A stretch of 64,000 nt of DNA from Pseudomonas sp. Leaf48 (GCF_001421885.1 NZ_LMLH01000008.1:62001-126000); one strand, 5' to 3'. Positions 48,656-58,717 are shown, counted from the first letter of the stretch. The notes: generated by a model from the sequence alone, not told the origin. Translations and numbers: made by a program.

Positions 48656-50347
48656 ATGAGCGAAAGCTTTGCGGAACTCTTTGAAGAAAGCCTAAAAACC
48701 CTGAACCTTCAGGCAGGCTCCATCATCACCGGTGTTATCGTTGATATCGATTACCAGGCTCGCTGGGTAACCGTTCACGCTGGCCTGAAGTCTGAAGCAC
48801 TCATCCCGCTTGAGCAGTTCTACAACGACGCTGGCGAACTGAACATCAACGTCGGTGACGAAGTTCACGTTGCTCTGGACTCGGTTGAAGACGGCTTCGG
48901 TGAAACCAAGCTGTCCCGTGAAAAAGCCAAGCGCGCTGAATGCTGGATTGTTCTGGAAGCAGCCTTCGCAGCTGAGGAAGTGGTCAAGGGCGTTATCAAC
49001 GGTAAGGTTAAAGGCGGCTTCACTGTCGACGTTAACGGCATCCGTGCGTTCCTGCCAGGTTCCCTGGTTGACGTTCGTCCAGTGCGCGACACCACGCACC
49101 TGGAAGGCAAAGAGCTGGAATTCAAGGTCATCAAGCTGGACCAGAAGCGCAACAACGTTGTCGTTTCCCGTCGTAGCGTCCTGGAAGCCGAGAACTCCGC
49201 CGAGCGCGAAGCTCTGCTGGAATCCCTGCAGGAAGGCCAGCAAGTCAAAGGTATCGTCAAGAACCTCACCGATTACGGCGCATTCGTCGATCTGGGTGGC
49301 GTCGATGGCCTGCTGCACATTACCGACATGGCCTGGAAGCGTATCAAGCATCCTTCCGAAATCGTCAACGTTGGCGACGAGATCGATGTCAAGGTTCTGA
49401 AGTACGATCGCGAACGCAATCGTGTTTCCCTGGGCCTGAAGCAACTGGGCGAAGATCCATGGGTTGCTATCAAAGCCCGTTACCCAGAAAGCACTCGCGT
49501 TACCGCTCGTGTAACCAACCTGACCGACTACGGCTGCTTCGCTGAGCTGGAAGAAGGCGTTGAAGGTCTGGTACACGTTTCCGAAATGGACTGGACCAAC
49601 AAGAACATCCACCCTTCGAAAGTCGTACAAGTCGGCGACGAAGTGGAAGTCATGGTTCTGGACATCGACGAAGAGCGTCGTCGTATCTCCCTCGGCATCA
49701 AGCAGTGCAAGTCCAACCCATGGGAAGACTTCTCTGGCCAGTTCAACAAGGGCGATAAAATCTCCGGCACCATCAAGTCGATCACCGATTTCGGTATCTT
49801 CATTGGTCTGGACGGCGGCATCGACGGTCTGGTTCACCTGTCCGACATCTCCTGGAACGAAGTGGGCGAAGAAGCCGTTCGCCGCTTCAAGAAGGGCGAC
49901 GAGCTGGACACCGTTATCCTGTCGGTTGACCCAGAGCGCGAGCGCATCTCCCTGGGTATCAAGCAACTGGAAAGCGATCCGTTCTCCGAGTACGTTCAAG
50001 AGAACGACAAAGGCGCAATCGTTAAAGGCATCGTGAAAGAAGTTGACGCCAAAGGCGCCATCATCACTCTGGCCGACGATATCGAAGCGACTCTGAAAGC
50101 CTCCGAAATCAGCCGTGACCGCGTTGAGGACGCGCGCAACGTTCTGAAAGAAGGCGAAGAAGTAGAAGCCAAGATCATCAGCGTTGACCGTAAGAGCCGT
50201 GTAATCCAGCTGTCGATCAAGTCGAAAGACGTTGAAGACGAGAAAGAAGCAATCCAGAGCTTGAAAGACAAGCCTGCTGCTGACGTCGCTGCTGGTCCTA
50301 CCACTCTGGGCGACCTGTTGCGTGCACAAATGGAAAAACAGAACTAA
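48656..50347 (+). CDS. rpsA: 30S ribosomal protein S1
   Basis: The protein has 563 residues and six S1 (OB-fold) repeats. Repeat units begin near residues 22, 108, 193, 278, 365 and 452, with recurring motifs such as [20 protein letters not shown] and [21 protein letters not shown]1 binds mRNA upstream of start codons on the 30S subunit and is needed for translation of most messages. Codon use is very biased, as expected of a highly expressed gene. The ATG at 48656 ([16 protein letters not shown]) matches the family start. A strong terminator follows. Confidence 0.97.
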   Translation: MSESFAELFEESLKTLNLQAGSIITGVIVDIDYQARWVTVHAGLKSEALIPLEQFYNDAGELNINVGDEVHVALDSVEDGFGETKLSREKAKRAECWIVLEAAFAAEEVVKGVINGKVKGGFTVDVNGIRAFLPGSLVDVRPVRDTTHLEGKELEFKVIKLDQKRNNVVVSRRSVLEAENSAEREALLESLQEGQQVKGIVKNLTDYGAFVDLGGVDGLLHITDMAWKRIKHPSEIVNVGDEIDVKVLKYDRERNRVSLGLKQLGEDPWVAIKARYPESTRVTARVTNLTDYGCFAELEEGVEGLVHVSEMDWTNKNIHPSKVVQVGDEVEVMVLDIDEERRRISLGIKQCKSNPWEDFSGQFNKGDKISGTIKSITDFGIFIGLDGGIDGLVHLSDISWNEVGEEAVRRFKKGDELDTVILSVDPERERISLGIKQLESDPFSEYVQENDKGAIVKGIVKEVDAKGAIITLADDIEATLKASEISRDRVEDARNVLKEGEEVEAKIISVDRKSRVIQLSIKSKDVEDEKEAIQSLKDKPAADVAAGPTTLGDLLRAQMEKQN

Positions 50348-50362
50348 GTTCTGATTTTCTGT

Positions 50363-50391
50363 AAAAAGGGCGACTTCGGTCGCCCTTTTTT
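50363..50391 (+). terminator. rpsA terminator
   Basis: A stem of AAAGGGCGAC / GTCGCCCTTT with a TTCG tetraloop runs into a T-tract, about 17 bases past the rpsA stop. Confidence 0.93.
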
Positions 50392-50547
50392 GTGTCTGGA
50401 ATTTGGTGTGATTGGAGGCCAATGCGGGAGATGAAACCAAGGGCGCGCACAGGTGTCTCTTTCTTTAGGCGGATCAAGCTCTTATTTGCAGCTAGTCTGT
50501 AGCAGAAGAGGGTGACGTCGGGCATGTTGCCTGGCATAAGGAAGTGA

Positions 50548-50826
50548 ATGAACAAGCTCATTGTCGTAATGGCTGTACTGACACTGGCGGGTTGCACTAC
50601 TAATGCCAAGACTCACGCCGTGCGTGGTGTCAGCGGCATCGAAGTCGATTGTTCGGGGCTCGGCTCGAAGTGGGAGCGGTGCTACAAGCGTGCGACAAAG
50701 GAGTGCCCTAGGGCAGGCTACAAGGTTGTTGCAAGGTCCGATGACGCCAAGGAAGAGGATGAATTCCCCTTTGGATTCAATCCCGCGGGATATTCTACGC
50801 GCACGATGCTGGTGATCTGTCGATGA
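50548..50826 (+). CDS. Small putative lipoprotein
   Basis: The protein has 92 residues. The N-terminus NKLIVVMAVLTLAGCTTNAK is a lipoprotein signal with lipobox LAGC, so Cys16 should be lipidated. The mature part has three further cysteines (VDCSGLG, ERCYKR, KECPRAG) and a VICR C-terminus. I do not recognise a named family, but the pattern (ECxxxGY, KVVA) resembles small Pseudomonas lipoproteins of unknown role. AAGGAAGTGA precedes the ATG. Confidence 0.7.
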   Translation: MNKLIVVMAVLTLAGCTTNAKTHAVRGVSGIEVDCSGLGSKWERCYKRATKECPRAGYKVVARSDDAKEEDEFPFGFNPAGYSTRTMLVICR

Positions 50827-50977
50827 ATGCATGACGTCCGATACGTCCAGTGCTGCCTTAGAATCGCGCATTCCAGTTCAGGTGTCGGCAAGGTAAAAGT
50901 CGGGCTGTTCAAATTCATTCTGGCGTGCTAAAACCTTGGGAGCGCTGATCTAGCTGCTTGAAAAAGAAGGGAAAAAT

Positions 50978-51301
50978 ATGACGAAGTCGGAGTTGATCGA
51001 ACGAATTGTCACCCATCAAGGGCTGCTCTCATCCAAGGATGTGGAGTTGGCCATCAAGACCATGCTTGAGCAAATGTCCCAGTGTCTGGCCACCGGGGAT
51101 CGTATCGAGATTCGTGGCTTTGGCAGCTTCTCCTTGCACTACAGAGCGCCACGTGTCGGTCGCAATCCGAAAACTGGACAGTCGGTTAGCCTTGACGGCA
51201 AGTTTGTTCCACATTTCAAGCCGGGAAAAGAATTGCGGGATCGGGTGAATGAGGAAGAGGACGAGTTTGAAGGAGAACATCGAGGTGAAGGGCGTGCGTA
51301 G
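50978..51301 (+). CDS. ihfB: Integration host factor subunit beta
   Basis: The protein has 107 residues. HU/IHF fold: [33 protein letters not shown] and [14 protein letters not shown] with the DNA-intercalating Pro in NPKTG. It pairs with IhfA to bend DNA. The C-terminus (residues about 90-107, [17 protein letters not shown]) is an acidic extension beyond the usual end near residue 94. That extension overlaps the start of the next gene. In Pseudomonas the O-antigen locus lies downstream of this gene, as it does here. Confidence 0.95.
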   Translation: MTKSELIERIVTHQGLLSSKDVELAIKTMLEQMSQCLATGDRIEIRGFGSFSLHYRAPRVGRNPKTGQSVSLDGKFVPHFKPGKELRDRVNEEEDEFEGEHRGEGRA

Positions 51302-51539
51302 ATTCAGTCGCCTGCTGCTGGCTCTGTTGCTGTTGGCCCTGGTGGCCTTCATCCTGCTATTCATTCTGGAAAACCAGCAGGTTGTTGCATTGGTGTTTCT
51401 GGGCTATATACTTCCCCAATTACCAATTTCGGTGTTGTTGCTGGGGGCCTTGCTGCTTGGCCTGATTGTCGGGCCGGCGATGGGCATGTTGGTTGTATGG
51501 CAACGTCATCATAGGCGTCGTCGTACCAATGCCAGCTAG
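51285..51539 (+). CDS. LapA-domain (DUF1049) small membrane protein
   Basis: The protein has 84 residues with two hydrophobic helices ([20 protein letters not shown] and [20 protein letters not shown]) and a short basic tail (RHHRRRR), the LapA/YciS pattern. In E. coli LapA works with LapB in control of LPS synthesis through LpxC; a similar role is inferred and fits the O-antigen neighbourhood. The start is GTG 51285 with AAGGAG 9 bases upstream, which overlaps ihfB by 17 bases. ATG 51249 upstream is possible but less well placed. Confidence 0.82.
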   Translation: MKGVRRFSRLLLALLLLALVAFILLFILENQQVVALVFLGYILPQLPISVLLLGALLLGLIVGPAMGMLVVWQRHHRRRRTNAS

Positions 51540-51753
51540 AAGTAAATATCTACTGATATCGAACCGGTTTTTGGAATCTCCGAATTTTATTCGAGGCGGG
51601 GAGACATCATTTAGCGAATATCTTCGAGGTCAACGTTGTTGTGTTTAGTAGTGTGCTTGTTCGACTCGTCAGTGAATTAGAGGGCTGGGGGCTGATACAA
51701 AACGGATCGATGGCGATTGATGGCGATGGTTTAACTGAAGGGCAAATAGCAAT

Positions 51754-52803
51754 ATGCAAAGCAATAATAACGCTGTTATTTTTCCAGAAGATTTTGACTT
51801 TCTGGAATTTTTCAATGATCTCTGGCGGCAGAAAATAATTATTTTAGCCGTAACACTAATTGCTACTTTTGTTGCCGGGGTGTATGCCTTTTTCTCGCCG
51901 TCGATATACGAGGCTAAATATTACATATCTCCACCGACTCTTGAGAATATAGCTAACTTAAATTATGGGCGCGATCGAAGTTCTGCTTTAAGTCCATTTA
52001 CAGTTGATGACGTATACAAAGTGTTCCTGCGAAATCTTCAGTCTGAATCGTTGCGTCGAACTTTTTTTGAAAATAATTTTGAGCCTGCCTCTAGTCGAAA
52101 CGTTGAACAGTACGAGAGATTTTCCAGGGATGTCGTGATTTCGCCTGTGGATAAAGATATAGGCGCGCGTTGGGTGGTTTCAATTCGAGGAAAAGACCCT
52201 GCGACAGTAGCTAATTGGGTGAGCCAGTATGTTGAGCAGGCAGGACAGCGTGCACAGCGTGAAGTGATTAGCAGCGCAACTAAAGAAGCTTCAGTTTTAG
52301 CTCGTAACCAACAGTTGCAGATAGATTCTATTCGCGAGTCAGCCAAAAAAGTTCGAGAGGATACGATCCGCCAGGTACGGGAAGCTTTGGCAGTTGCAAG
52401 AGCTAGCGGATTGGAAAAATCTCTTGTCTTTACTGGTGAAGGCTCGGCTGGGCTGGCCGGTAATATGGTGGGTAATGATGCCTATCTGCGTGGTAGCAAG
52501 GTGCTTGAGGCCGAATTGAAAAATCTCGAAAGTAGGGAGTCGAATGACCCATTTATTCCAACGTTGAGAAGCATGCAAAATTCGTATGATTTTTATAAAG
52601 GCTTGGAGACTGGGGAGTATAACGTCACGGTGTATCGACAGGATGGCATCGTCGATCAACCTACGACTCCAATTAAACCTAAAAAAGCTCTTGTGGTGAT
52701 ATTGGGTGTTATTTTAGGCGGATTATTGGGTACTGCTATTGCGTTGGGACGAGTTTTTATCCTGAAATCGAGACGGAGCAAACCTTCTCCTCGCGCGTCG
52801 TAA
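51754..52803 (+). CDS. wzz: O-antigen chain-length determinant (Wzz family)
   Basis: The protein has 349 residues. A first membrane helix lies near 27-48 (IIILAVTLIATFVAGVYAFF). A periplasmic region with coiled-coil-like helices follows, and the second helix is near 313-335, preceded by the Pro-rich TTPIKPKKALVVILG typical of polysaccharide co-polymerases. It sets O-chain length with Wzy in the inner membrane. It is the first gene of the AT-rich O-antigen block. The ATG at 51754 gives the short cytoplasmic N-terminus expected. Confidence 0.88.
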   Translation: MQSNNNAVIFPEDFDFLEFFNDLWRQKIIILAVTLIATFVAGVYAFFSPSIYEAKYYISPPTLENIANLNYGRDRSSALSPFTVDDVYKVFLRNLQSESLRRTFFENNFEPASSRNVEQYERFSRDVVISPVDKDIGARWVVSIRGKDPATVANWVSQYVEQAGQRAQREVISSATKEASVLARNQQLQIDSIRESAKKVREDTIRQVREALAVARASGLEKSLVFTGEGSAGLAGNMVGNDAYLRGSKVLEAELKNLESRESNDPFIPTLRSMQNSYDFYKGLETGEYNVTVYRQDGIVDQPTTPIKPKKALVVILGVILGGLLGTAIALGRVFILKSRRSKPSPRAS

Positions 52804-53842
52804 TGAATTTTTTATTACAGGACTCGGTATTGGGATTCTTTTGTAGTCTGAAAGCTCTCAATATCGATTTTGTAATGTGTGCATTGATGTTTTTTTTGGA
52901 CTGATGTTTCGTTGTTGAAAACTTTATTGGTGTCTAACAGTTGGTTGGAGCTAAGTATCCGAAAAGTTAGATGGGTAAGATCCAGATGGTATGTGTCACA
53001 TGCTTTCTGGCGTAAACTCTACATATGTCATATTCATATGCTATTTCATTAGAGTTTTTACTTTGGGTTCTAGACGGATGTGTGTAAATTATATTTCATG
53101 GCTCACGTGTTTTTTTTGGTGCGATTTATCGGCGCTGTTAAAGGGAGAGATGATTAATTACTCCCCTGGCTGTTTTGTTAATTTAGGTGTTCTTAATTGT
53201 CTGGTTTTTCTATTGGCTGCATCGAGTATTTTAGTCTTCTGAAGACTATTTTTTTCGATCTCGTGAGGGCAGTGTTGACCGGTTGGATATTGGCGATGTA
53301 TTTGTAAAATACAGCTTCGGAGGGGAAAGGAAGTTAGCCTTCTAATCGATTTATGTATTGTTTTGCACGTTGCGTAGGGATGTGTAAGAGAAAAATGATG
53401 TGGTTTTGCTACTGCAAGGGGCCCTAAGTTTTAGGGGCAATACAGAATACGTCAGTACGTCGTAACCGCCAATCGCGATAGTCACCACCTTCCGCTCTTC
53501 TATAATCAATTAGCTTTAGCTCGGTATGTAAATATTATGCCGGCATTGTGAAAAAAACAATCTATTTCGGAGCTTGGTATCGTGCAATGTAAGTGGAAAT
53601 GCGATAATGCCAACGCCCAGGACCTATTTTATGGATTGTCTTTTCTCTCGACCGAGCAGCTCGGGAGCGCCGCTGACTATCTTGGGGTCGAAATGGAGTA
53701 AAACGGCGAAGCATGCTGATGGTATGGGATGGTATGGATTGACAGATATTTTGGGTGGGCTGCTTATCAACGCCATTTCGACGCTGGTTTTGCTTAGATT
53801 TCTTGGTTTGGCAAAGTAGGCTGTGCCAATGTAGATGAGAAA
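52804..53842. other. About 1 kb without a convincing gene, inside the O-antigen locus
   Basis: This AT-rich gap lies between wzz and the Wzy candidate. It contains only short open frames. A plus-strand 39-codon frame at 53582-53701 and a minus-strand open stretch at 53424-53534 have protein-like composition but no recognised family. A hairpin (CCCTAA/TTAGGG) lies at 53422-53437. I see no JUMPstart/ops element by eye, no IS ends and no tRNA. It may hold promoters or the remains of deleted genes. Confidence 0.6.
53582..53701 (+). CDS. Very short possible ORF or gene remnant
   Basis: This is a GTG-initiated 39-codon frame (ends LGSAADYLGVEME) with GGAG about 9 bases upstream. Its codon composition looks more like coding DNA than its surroundings. 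The same frame is open a little further upstream. I recognise no family; it may be the relic of a larger gene. The call is tentative. Confidence 0.25.
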   Translation: MQCKWKCDNANAQDLFYGLSFLSTEQLGSAADYLGVEME

Positions 53843-55150
53843 ATGGCTCCTGCGAAGTTGATTTTCATCTCAATAGAAAATTACAATCGTCAAGGGGTGC
53901 TATGGCCAGTTGCTATCAGGATGACCGTTGGTCAAGTAATAGTTTGGCGTAATGGAGATTTTGTTTTGTTTTATATCTGGTTAGCCATCGCATTAGTGCC
54001 AATGTATTTTTGCGAACTTGCTTGTGGTTCGCGAGTCAAAAGTTTCGGACTTTCAGTCTTTTTCGCATTTGTCTATTTTGTTATCGTAGCTGGATTGCGT
54101 GATGATACCGGTTACGATTGGTATGTTTACAAATTTATATATAAGGGAGTATCTGAGAGTGGCAGTTTGGCAGCTGCAATCTCGTTCGGACGAGATAACG
54201 GATCTGAGTTAGGTTTTTCGGTGTTTCTTTATGCTTTGAGCCTCCTCGGTTTGAGTTTTTGGTGGGTGCAGTTTTTGGTTGGTATCTTCAACTGCTACGC
54301 CTTCCTGAGGTTGAACAGTGTACTTGGAAGAGGGGCGGTGACCGGGCTATTGGTTTACCTATGCTGGTTGTTCCTTGTGCTGCAAATGGGTGTCTTAAGG
54401 ATGTCTGTTGCGTTATCCTTTTTGTCTTTGGCATTGCTTTTTATACTAAAGGGGAAAAATGTAAAGTTTCTGTTGTTAGTTATATTGGCCTCGTTGTTTC
54501 ATACCTTTTCTATCGTGATTGGTTTGCTGATGTTGTTGGCACGATTGTCTTTTCCTCGAACGATTACACTGTTTTTTTTGTTTCTGTTTGCTGTTATGTA
54601 TGTTGCAGGCATCGATTTAGCTGGAGGTGTAGTTCAAGTTGTTTCAGGGGTTATGCCGGAGTTTGTTAGTTCGAAACTAAATTTCTATTTGATGTTGGGC
54701 CTAACCTATCAGAGAGGGGTAGGAGAGTTTTTATACAAGCTGGTTATGGTTTCTATGTATGTTTTCCTGGTGTTTCGGATTCAGCAAGATAAAAATGAAA
54801 AGCTAATGCTGAATTTGAGTTATATATATATGATCGCATTGTTGGCTTTCTGGAAGTATCCGATTTTTCATGATCGGCTTAAGTATTTTGCGTTGATGCC
54901 TTTATTTTATTTGTTCTTCACAATTATAATGCGAATGAAGGTTTTCAATAGGTTGGTTTGCGGCGTGGCTTTTTTGATGGTTAGTTTTATGGTGCTGTTG
55001 CATGAGGTTAGTGGGCCGCTGTTTTTTCCGTACACCCCCTATTACAACATGTATGAGCGGTGGTTGAGCGGAGAAGGTAATGATGGTGAAGAACGTACGC
55101 TAAAATATTATAAAGAATATGACTCTCAGTGGCTTGGGGGTGGACAATGA
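53843..55150 (+). CDS. wzy: O-antigen polymerase candidate (EpsG-like, Wzy role)
   Basis: The protein has 435 residues with about ten predicted membrane segments and low GC. The sequence RDDTGYDWYVYKFIY after the second or third helix resembles the EpsG/Wzy-type loop with conserved Arg and Asp residues. The next gene encodes the flippase, which supports the polymerase role. It would join O-units in the periplasm. The start is uncertain: ATG 53843 has only a weak GATGAGAAA upstream, and an internal ATG around 53921 is possible. It overlaps wzx by four bases (ATGA). Confidence 0.7.
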   Translation: MAPAKLIFISIENYNRQGVLWPVAIRMTVGQVIVWRNGDFVLFYIWLAIALVPMYFCELACGSRVKSFGLSVFFAFVYFVIVAGLRDDTGYDWYVYKFIYKGVSESGSLAAAISFGRDNGSELGFSVFLYALSLLGLSFWWVQFLVGIFNCYAFLRLNSVLGRGAVTGLLVYLCWLFLVLQMGVLRMSVALSFLSLALLFILKGKNVKFLLLVILASLFHTFSIVIGLLMLLARLSFPRTITLFFLFLFAVMYVAGIDLAGGVVQVVSGVMPEFVSSKLNFYLMLGLTYQRGVGEFLYKLVMVSMYVFLVFRIQQDKNEKLMLNLSYIYMIALLAFWKYPIFHDRLKYFALMPLFYLFFTIIMRMKVFNRLVCGVAFLMVSFMVLLHEVSGPLFFPYTPYYNMYERWLSGEGNDGEERTLKYYKEYDSQWLGGGQ

Positions 55151-56397
55151 AAGGCGTTCTTTATATAGGGGTTTCATTTTCCGTAAAGATGTTTTGCGCG
55201 TTGGCGGTTTTACGGTTTTTGGCGATAAAGCTAGGCGCTGAAGGTTTTGGTTATATAACACAGTTTATGGCATTTATGGCGATTGTGTTTGGCCTTTCGT
55301 TAGGTGGGGCAATAAATTATTTGGTGAATAGGCTTTCGCAAACTAACGATGTGATTTCATCAGAAAAAGAGATTTCTGTTGTATTTTCCTATGGAATAAT
55401 TTTTTTATTTTTACTCGCGTTATTGATGATTGGCTTCAAAGGTCATTTAGAAACGTATATTTTTTTTGGTGAGGTTAGTTGGTTTTTTTTATTGTATTGT
55501 CTGCTGGTGTTTTATATATCAAATATTTATGGTTGTTTGATGGCGTTGGCGTTGGCCAAAAAAAGGCTGAAGTTGTTCGCCTTTTCGAACGTTGCGGCGT
55601 CTATGGTGTATTTGTTTATTATTTTTGTTGCAGTGGAAACAGATTCTATTAAGGCTATCTACTGGATTATGCCTTTATCGTACGCCCTCCCTGTGTTGTT
55701 TTTAATCAGATCATTTCCAGAGCGTATTCGACTCGATTTCAAAGGGCTCTGTGTAGATGGTGGTTTTTTTGCGATCTTGAAGTATTGCGTCATAGTTTAT
55801 GCCGGCCTCGCATCATTGCCATTCGTTGGGATCCTGGTGAGAGAATTGTTTCTCCAGCTCTATGGTGGAGTGGAACTAAGTAACTGGCAGGTTGCAGTGA
55901 AGTTTTCTGACACCATGCAGCAGTTCTATGGGTTGTTTTGCTCTGCCATTCTCCTTCCATATTTTACGAAAAATCTGGCGGCGATAAGTTGGTTTGGTTG
56001 GCAGAGAAAGTTAATTGCTATTTCAGTGGTTTATCTTGCTGTGGCGGTGAGTGTATTTTATCTTCGCGATATTATTGTGCACTTGTTGTTCGGTGGGGAA
56101 TATAAAACTGCAAGAAATTATTTTTCTTATTATTTGATTGGTGATTATTTTAGAGGGGTTGCGTTATTTTGTTCGTTTACTTTAATATCTGCCGGGCGTT
56201 ACAGCGGTGCATTGCTCTTCGAAGTGTTGCAAGGTGTTCTGTTTTTTGTATTCTATCACCTGTTGCAATCTCGTGGTAACGTTGAAGGGGTGGGTTTGTC
56301 CTATGTGGTTGCGTATGTGGTATGCGCTTCTGTAATGTGCATGTGGGTTTTTTGTTATTTTAAGAGGCGCCAAGTTGAAAATTCTAATGCTGTGTAG
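55147..56397 (+). CDS. wzx: O-antigen flippase (Wzx family)
   Basis: The protein has 416 residues with twelve predicted membrane helices and the MATE/PST-type pattern. An amphipathic N-terminus (GVLYIGVSFSVKMFCALAVL) leads to KLGAEGFGYITQFMAFM, which resembles WzxE-like O-unit transporters. It moves undecaprenyl-linked O-units across the inner membrane. The ATG at 55147 is within the stop of wzy (ATGA), giving coupled translation. DNA is AT-rich, as for wzy, which suggests joint transfer. Confidence 0.83.
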   Translation: MKGVLYIGVSFSVKMFCALAVLRFLAIKLGAEGFGYITQFMAFMAIVFGLSLGGAINYLVNRLSQTNDVISSEKEISVVFSYGIIFLFLLALLMIGFKGHLETYIFFGEVSWFFLLYCLLVFYISNIYGCLMALALAKKRLKLFAFSNVAASMVYLFIIFVAVETDSIKAIYWIMPLSYALPVLFLIRSFPERIRLDFKGLCVDGGFFAILKYCVIVYAGLASLPFVGILVRELFLQLYGGVELSNWQVAVKFSDTMQQFYGLFCSAILLPYFTKNLAAISWFGWQRKLIAISVVYLAVAVSVFYLRDIIVHLLFGGEYKTARNYFSYYLIGDYFRGVALFCSFTLISAGRYSGALLFEVLQGVLFFVFYHLLQSRGNVEGVGLSYVVAYVVCASVMCMWVFCYFKRRQVENSNAV

Positions 56398-57577
56398 TAG
56401 TTACTCTCTTCAGAGTGGTCACTCTTGGTTGACGGATAGTTTGGCTGAGGAGCTCGCGCTTAATCATAGTGTGGAGGTGGTTTTTCTAGATTGGAGTGGG
56501 CAACATAAGCACTACTCTTTTGTTGAAAAAAATGGCGTAAAAATTCACGTGTTATCAGCTATGGTTGGTAATTTAAACGGAAGGGTTGGCCAGGTCTTAA
56601 AGTGGTTTCTTGCCGCGCGTCTAAATATTTCAAATGTTAAAAAGTACTTGTCTCAGTCACAATACGATCTGGTGATCAACTATTCGCCTGCCATGGTTAT
56701 GCACCCCATATTCAAAGCTTTGAAACGAAGAGTCAAATCGTCATATCTTATACTTTGGGATTTTTTTCCAATTTATCATTTGCAGTTGGGTTTGCTACCT
56801 AATTGGGGGGCGCCCCTCTTAAAGTTTATCGAAACAAAGGCCTGTAGTGGTTATGATCGTATTGGTCTGATGTCTCCAAAAAATCTCGAATTTTTTAAGC
56901 GTAACTATAAAGTTAGGTCTGGTGTTCAGTCAGAAGTTTTATATCTTTGGGGCCCCAATGACATTCAAGTAAGAAATAAGCAGGTGTATCTTGAGGTGAG
57001 GGCATCGGAAGGGATCCAGGGCCAATTGGTCTGTGTGTTTGGCGGGCAACTTATCAAAGGGCGCGGAATTGATAAGTTAATCGAGTTGGCGATACATTCA
57101 AAAAAGAATGGAATCGACTCTGTTTTCTATATATTTGGTGATGGCCCGGAACGAGATGCAATACTCAATGATATAAAAGCAAATGATGTGTTAGATATCG
57201 TTCGCTATAAGGGGTTTAGACCTAGGGAAGAATATATGCGCTTTCTTAAAGGCGCCGATCTGGGTTTTGTATTTAATTCGGGGCACGTATCTGTGCCCAC
57301 GTTTCCTTCGAAAGCTGTTGACTTTTTCAGAGCTGCCGTTCCTGTGCTTGCCTATGTAGAGGATGCTACCGACTTCGGAAGTATTCTTGAAGAGGAAATA
57401 AGGGGTGGTTGGAGTGCTTCGCCGAAGTCTCACTCTAAGCTAGTTGAGAGCTTTGAAGCTGCTTATAAGCTTTCGACAGATGAGCTGTTTCAGGTTGGGT
57501 GTTCAGGGCAGAAATGGTACCTTGAGAATTTGCAAGTGCGTAAAGCGTCGCATCACTTGACTGATGATCTAATTTGA
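56375..57577 (+). CDS. Glycosyltransferase, GT4-like
   Basis: The protein has 400 residues. A GT-B fold is suggested by an N-terminal Rossmann half (KILMLCSSYSLQSG) and a C-terminal half with VCVFGGQLIKGRGIDKLIEL, YIFGDGPERDAIL and YKGFRPREEYMRFLKGADLG. The GPERD-type and Glu-containing segments are typical of the GT4 family. The donor sugar is not predictable. The start is TTG at 56375 with AGAGG upstream, overlapping the end of wzx by 23 bases; ATG 56387 would shorten it by four residues. It is the last of the very AT-rich genes. Confidence 0.8.
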   Translation: MKILMLCSSYSLQSGHSWLTDSLAEELALNHSVEVVFLDWSGQHKHYSFVEKNGVKIHVLSAMVGNLNGRVGQVLKWFLAARLNISNVKKYLSQSQYDLVINYSPAMVMHPIFKALKRRVKSSYLILWDFFPIYHLQLGLLPNWGAPLLKFIETKACSGYDRIGLMSPKNLEFFKRNYKVRSGVQSEVLYLWGPNDIQVRNKQVYLEVRASEGIQGQLVCVFGGQLIKGRGIDKLIELAIHSKKNGIDSVFYIFGDGPERDAILNDIKANDVLDIVRYKGFRPREEYMRFLKGADLGFVFNSGHVSVPTFPSKAVDFFRAAVPVLAYVEDATDFGSILEEEIRGGWSASPKSHSKLVESFEAAYKLSTDELFQVGCSGQKWYLENLQVRKASHHLTDDLI

Positions 57578-57679
57578 TGTGATTGGTATTGGCAATTGGC
57601 GATTGGCTGAGCTAGGATGAGTGCTAGCTGATAAGCGGATTTTTGCTTTAGAGCATATGAGATTGGACTGGGGAATAAT

Positions 57680-58714
57680 ATGTTTACAGATAAAACTCTA
57701 ATGATCACCGGTGGTACCGGATCTTTTGGTAACGCGGTCCTTAAGCGGTTTTTAGATACTGATATTGCCGAAATCCGCATATTTAGTCGTGATGAAAAAA
57801 AACAAGACGATATGCGTAAGCGTTACTCCAGCTCAAAGTTGAAATTTTATATCGGGGATGTTCGCGATTATCAAAGTGTTTTGAATGCTTCGCGTGGTGT
57901 GGATTATATCTTCCATGCTGCAGCTTTGAAGCAAGTGCCTTCCTGTGAGTTTCACCCTATGGAAGCCGTTAAAACTAACGTTATTGGCACCGATAACGTA
58001 TTGGAAGCTGCAATTCAAAATGAAGTCCGTCGTGTTGTTTGCCTGAGTACTGACAAGGCGGTATATCCAATTAATGCAATGGGTATATCAAAGGCAATGA
58101 TGGAAAAGGTTATGGTGGCAAAATCCCGGAACGTCGATGAGGCTAAAACCGTAATTTGTGGTACGCGATACGGTAATGTTATGGCGTCTCGTGGATCGGT
58201 AATTCCGTTGTTTATAGAGCAAATTCGTGCGGGTAAGGCTCTGTCCATAACAGACCCTAATATGACGCGATTCATGATGACATTGGCCGATGCGGTCGAA
58301 TTGGTGTTGTACGCGTTTGAACATGCAAATAATGGGGATTTATTTGTTCAAAAAGCTCCAGCAGCTACGGTAGAGGTCCTTGCACAGGCCCTGACGCAGA
58401 TGGTCGGTAAACCTGAACATCCAATCCAGGTTATAGGAACTCGGCACGGCGAAAAGCTCTATGAAGCACTTCTTAGTCGCGAGGAAATGGCGTGTGCGGA
58501 GGATATGGGTGACTATTTCCGTGTCCCGCCTGACTTGCGGGATTTGAACTATAGTAAATTTGTTGAGCAGGGTGAGGAAAAAATTTCTCGAATGGAGGAT
58601 TATAACTCTCATAATACCCAGCGTCTGGATGTAGGAGGTATGCAGCAACTATTGCTCAAGCTGGATTTTATGAAGGCCATCCAGCGTGGTGAAATTGTCA
58701 CTCCGGAGGAATGA
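57680..58714 (+). CDS. fnlA: UDP-GlcNAc 4,6-dehydratase/5-epimerase (FnlA/WbjB type)
   Basis: The protein has 344 residues and is an extended SDR. The NAD(P) motif is ITGGTGSFGNAVLKR near residue 10, followed by the conserved KRYSSSKLKFYIGDVRDY and the catalytic region NAMGISKAMMEKVMVA, where I read Met in the place of the usual SDR Tyr. Homologues convert UDP-GlcNAc to UDP-2-acetamido-2,6-dideoxy-L-arabino-hexos-4-ulose, the first step to UDP-L-FucNAc. It starts about 100 bases after the glycosyltransferase gene, with an intergenic boundary that may hold a promoter. Confidence 0.92.
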   Translation: MFTDKTLMITGGTGSFGNAVLKRFLDTDIAEIRIFSRDEKKQDDMRKRYSSSKLKFYIGDVRDYQSVLNASRGVDYIFHAAALKQVPSCEFHPMEAVKTNVIGTDNVLEAAIQNEVRRVVCLSTDKAVYPINAMGISKAMMEKVMVAKSRNVDEAKTVICGTRYGNVMASRGSVIPLFIEQIRAGKALSITDPNMTRFMMTLADAVELVLYAFEHANNGDLFVQKAPAATVEVLAQALTQMVGKPEHPIQVIGTRHGEKLYEALLSREEMACAEDMGDYFRVPPDLRDLNYSKFVEQGEEKISRMEDYNSHNTQRLDVGGMQQLLLKLDFMKAIQRGEIVTPEE

Positions 58715-58717
58715 TTG

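Noticed and set aside
52991..53242. 83-codon open frame in the O-antigen gap
   Set aside because: No good ribosome-binding site, unusual Cys/Phe-rich composition, and no family resemblance.
53574..53819. 81-codon open frame just before wzy with a hydrophobic end
   Set aside because: TTG start with poor context; part of it overlaps a different, more coding-like frame; no recognised family.
52804..53842. JUMPstart/ops element expected near O-antigen genes
   Set aside because: No GGCGGTAG-type ops core was found by eye here or upstream of wzz.
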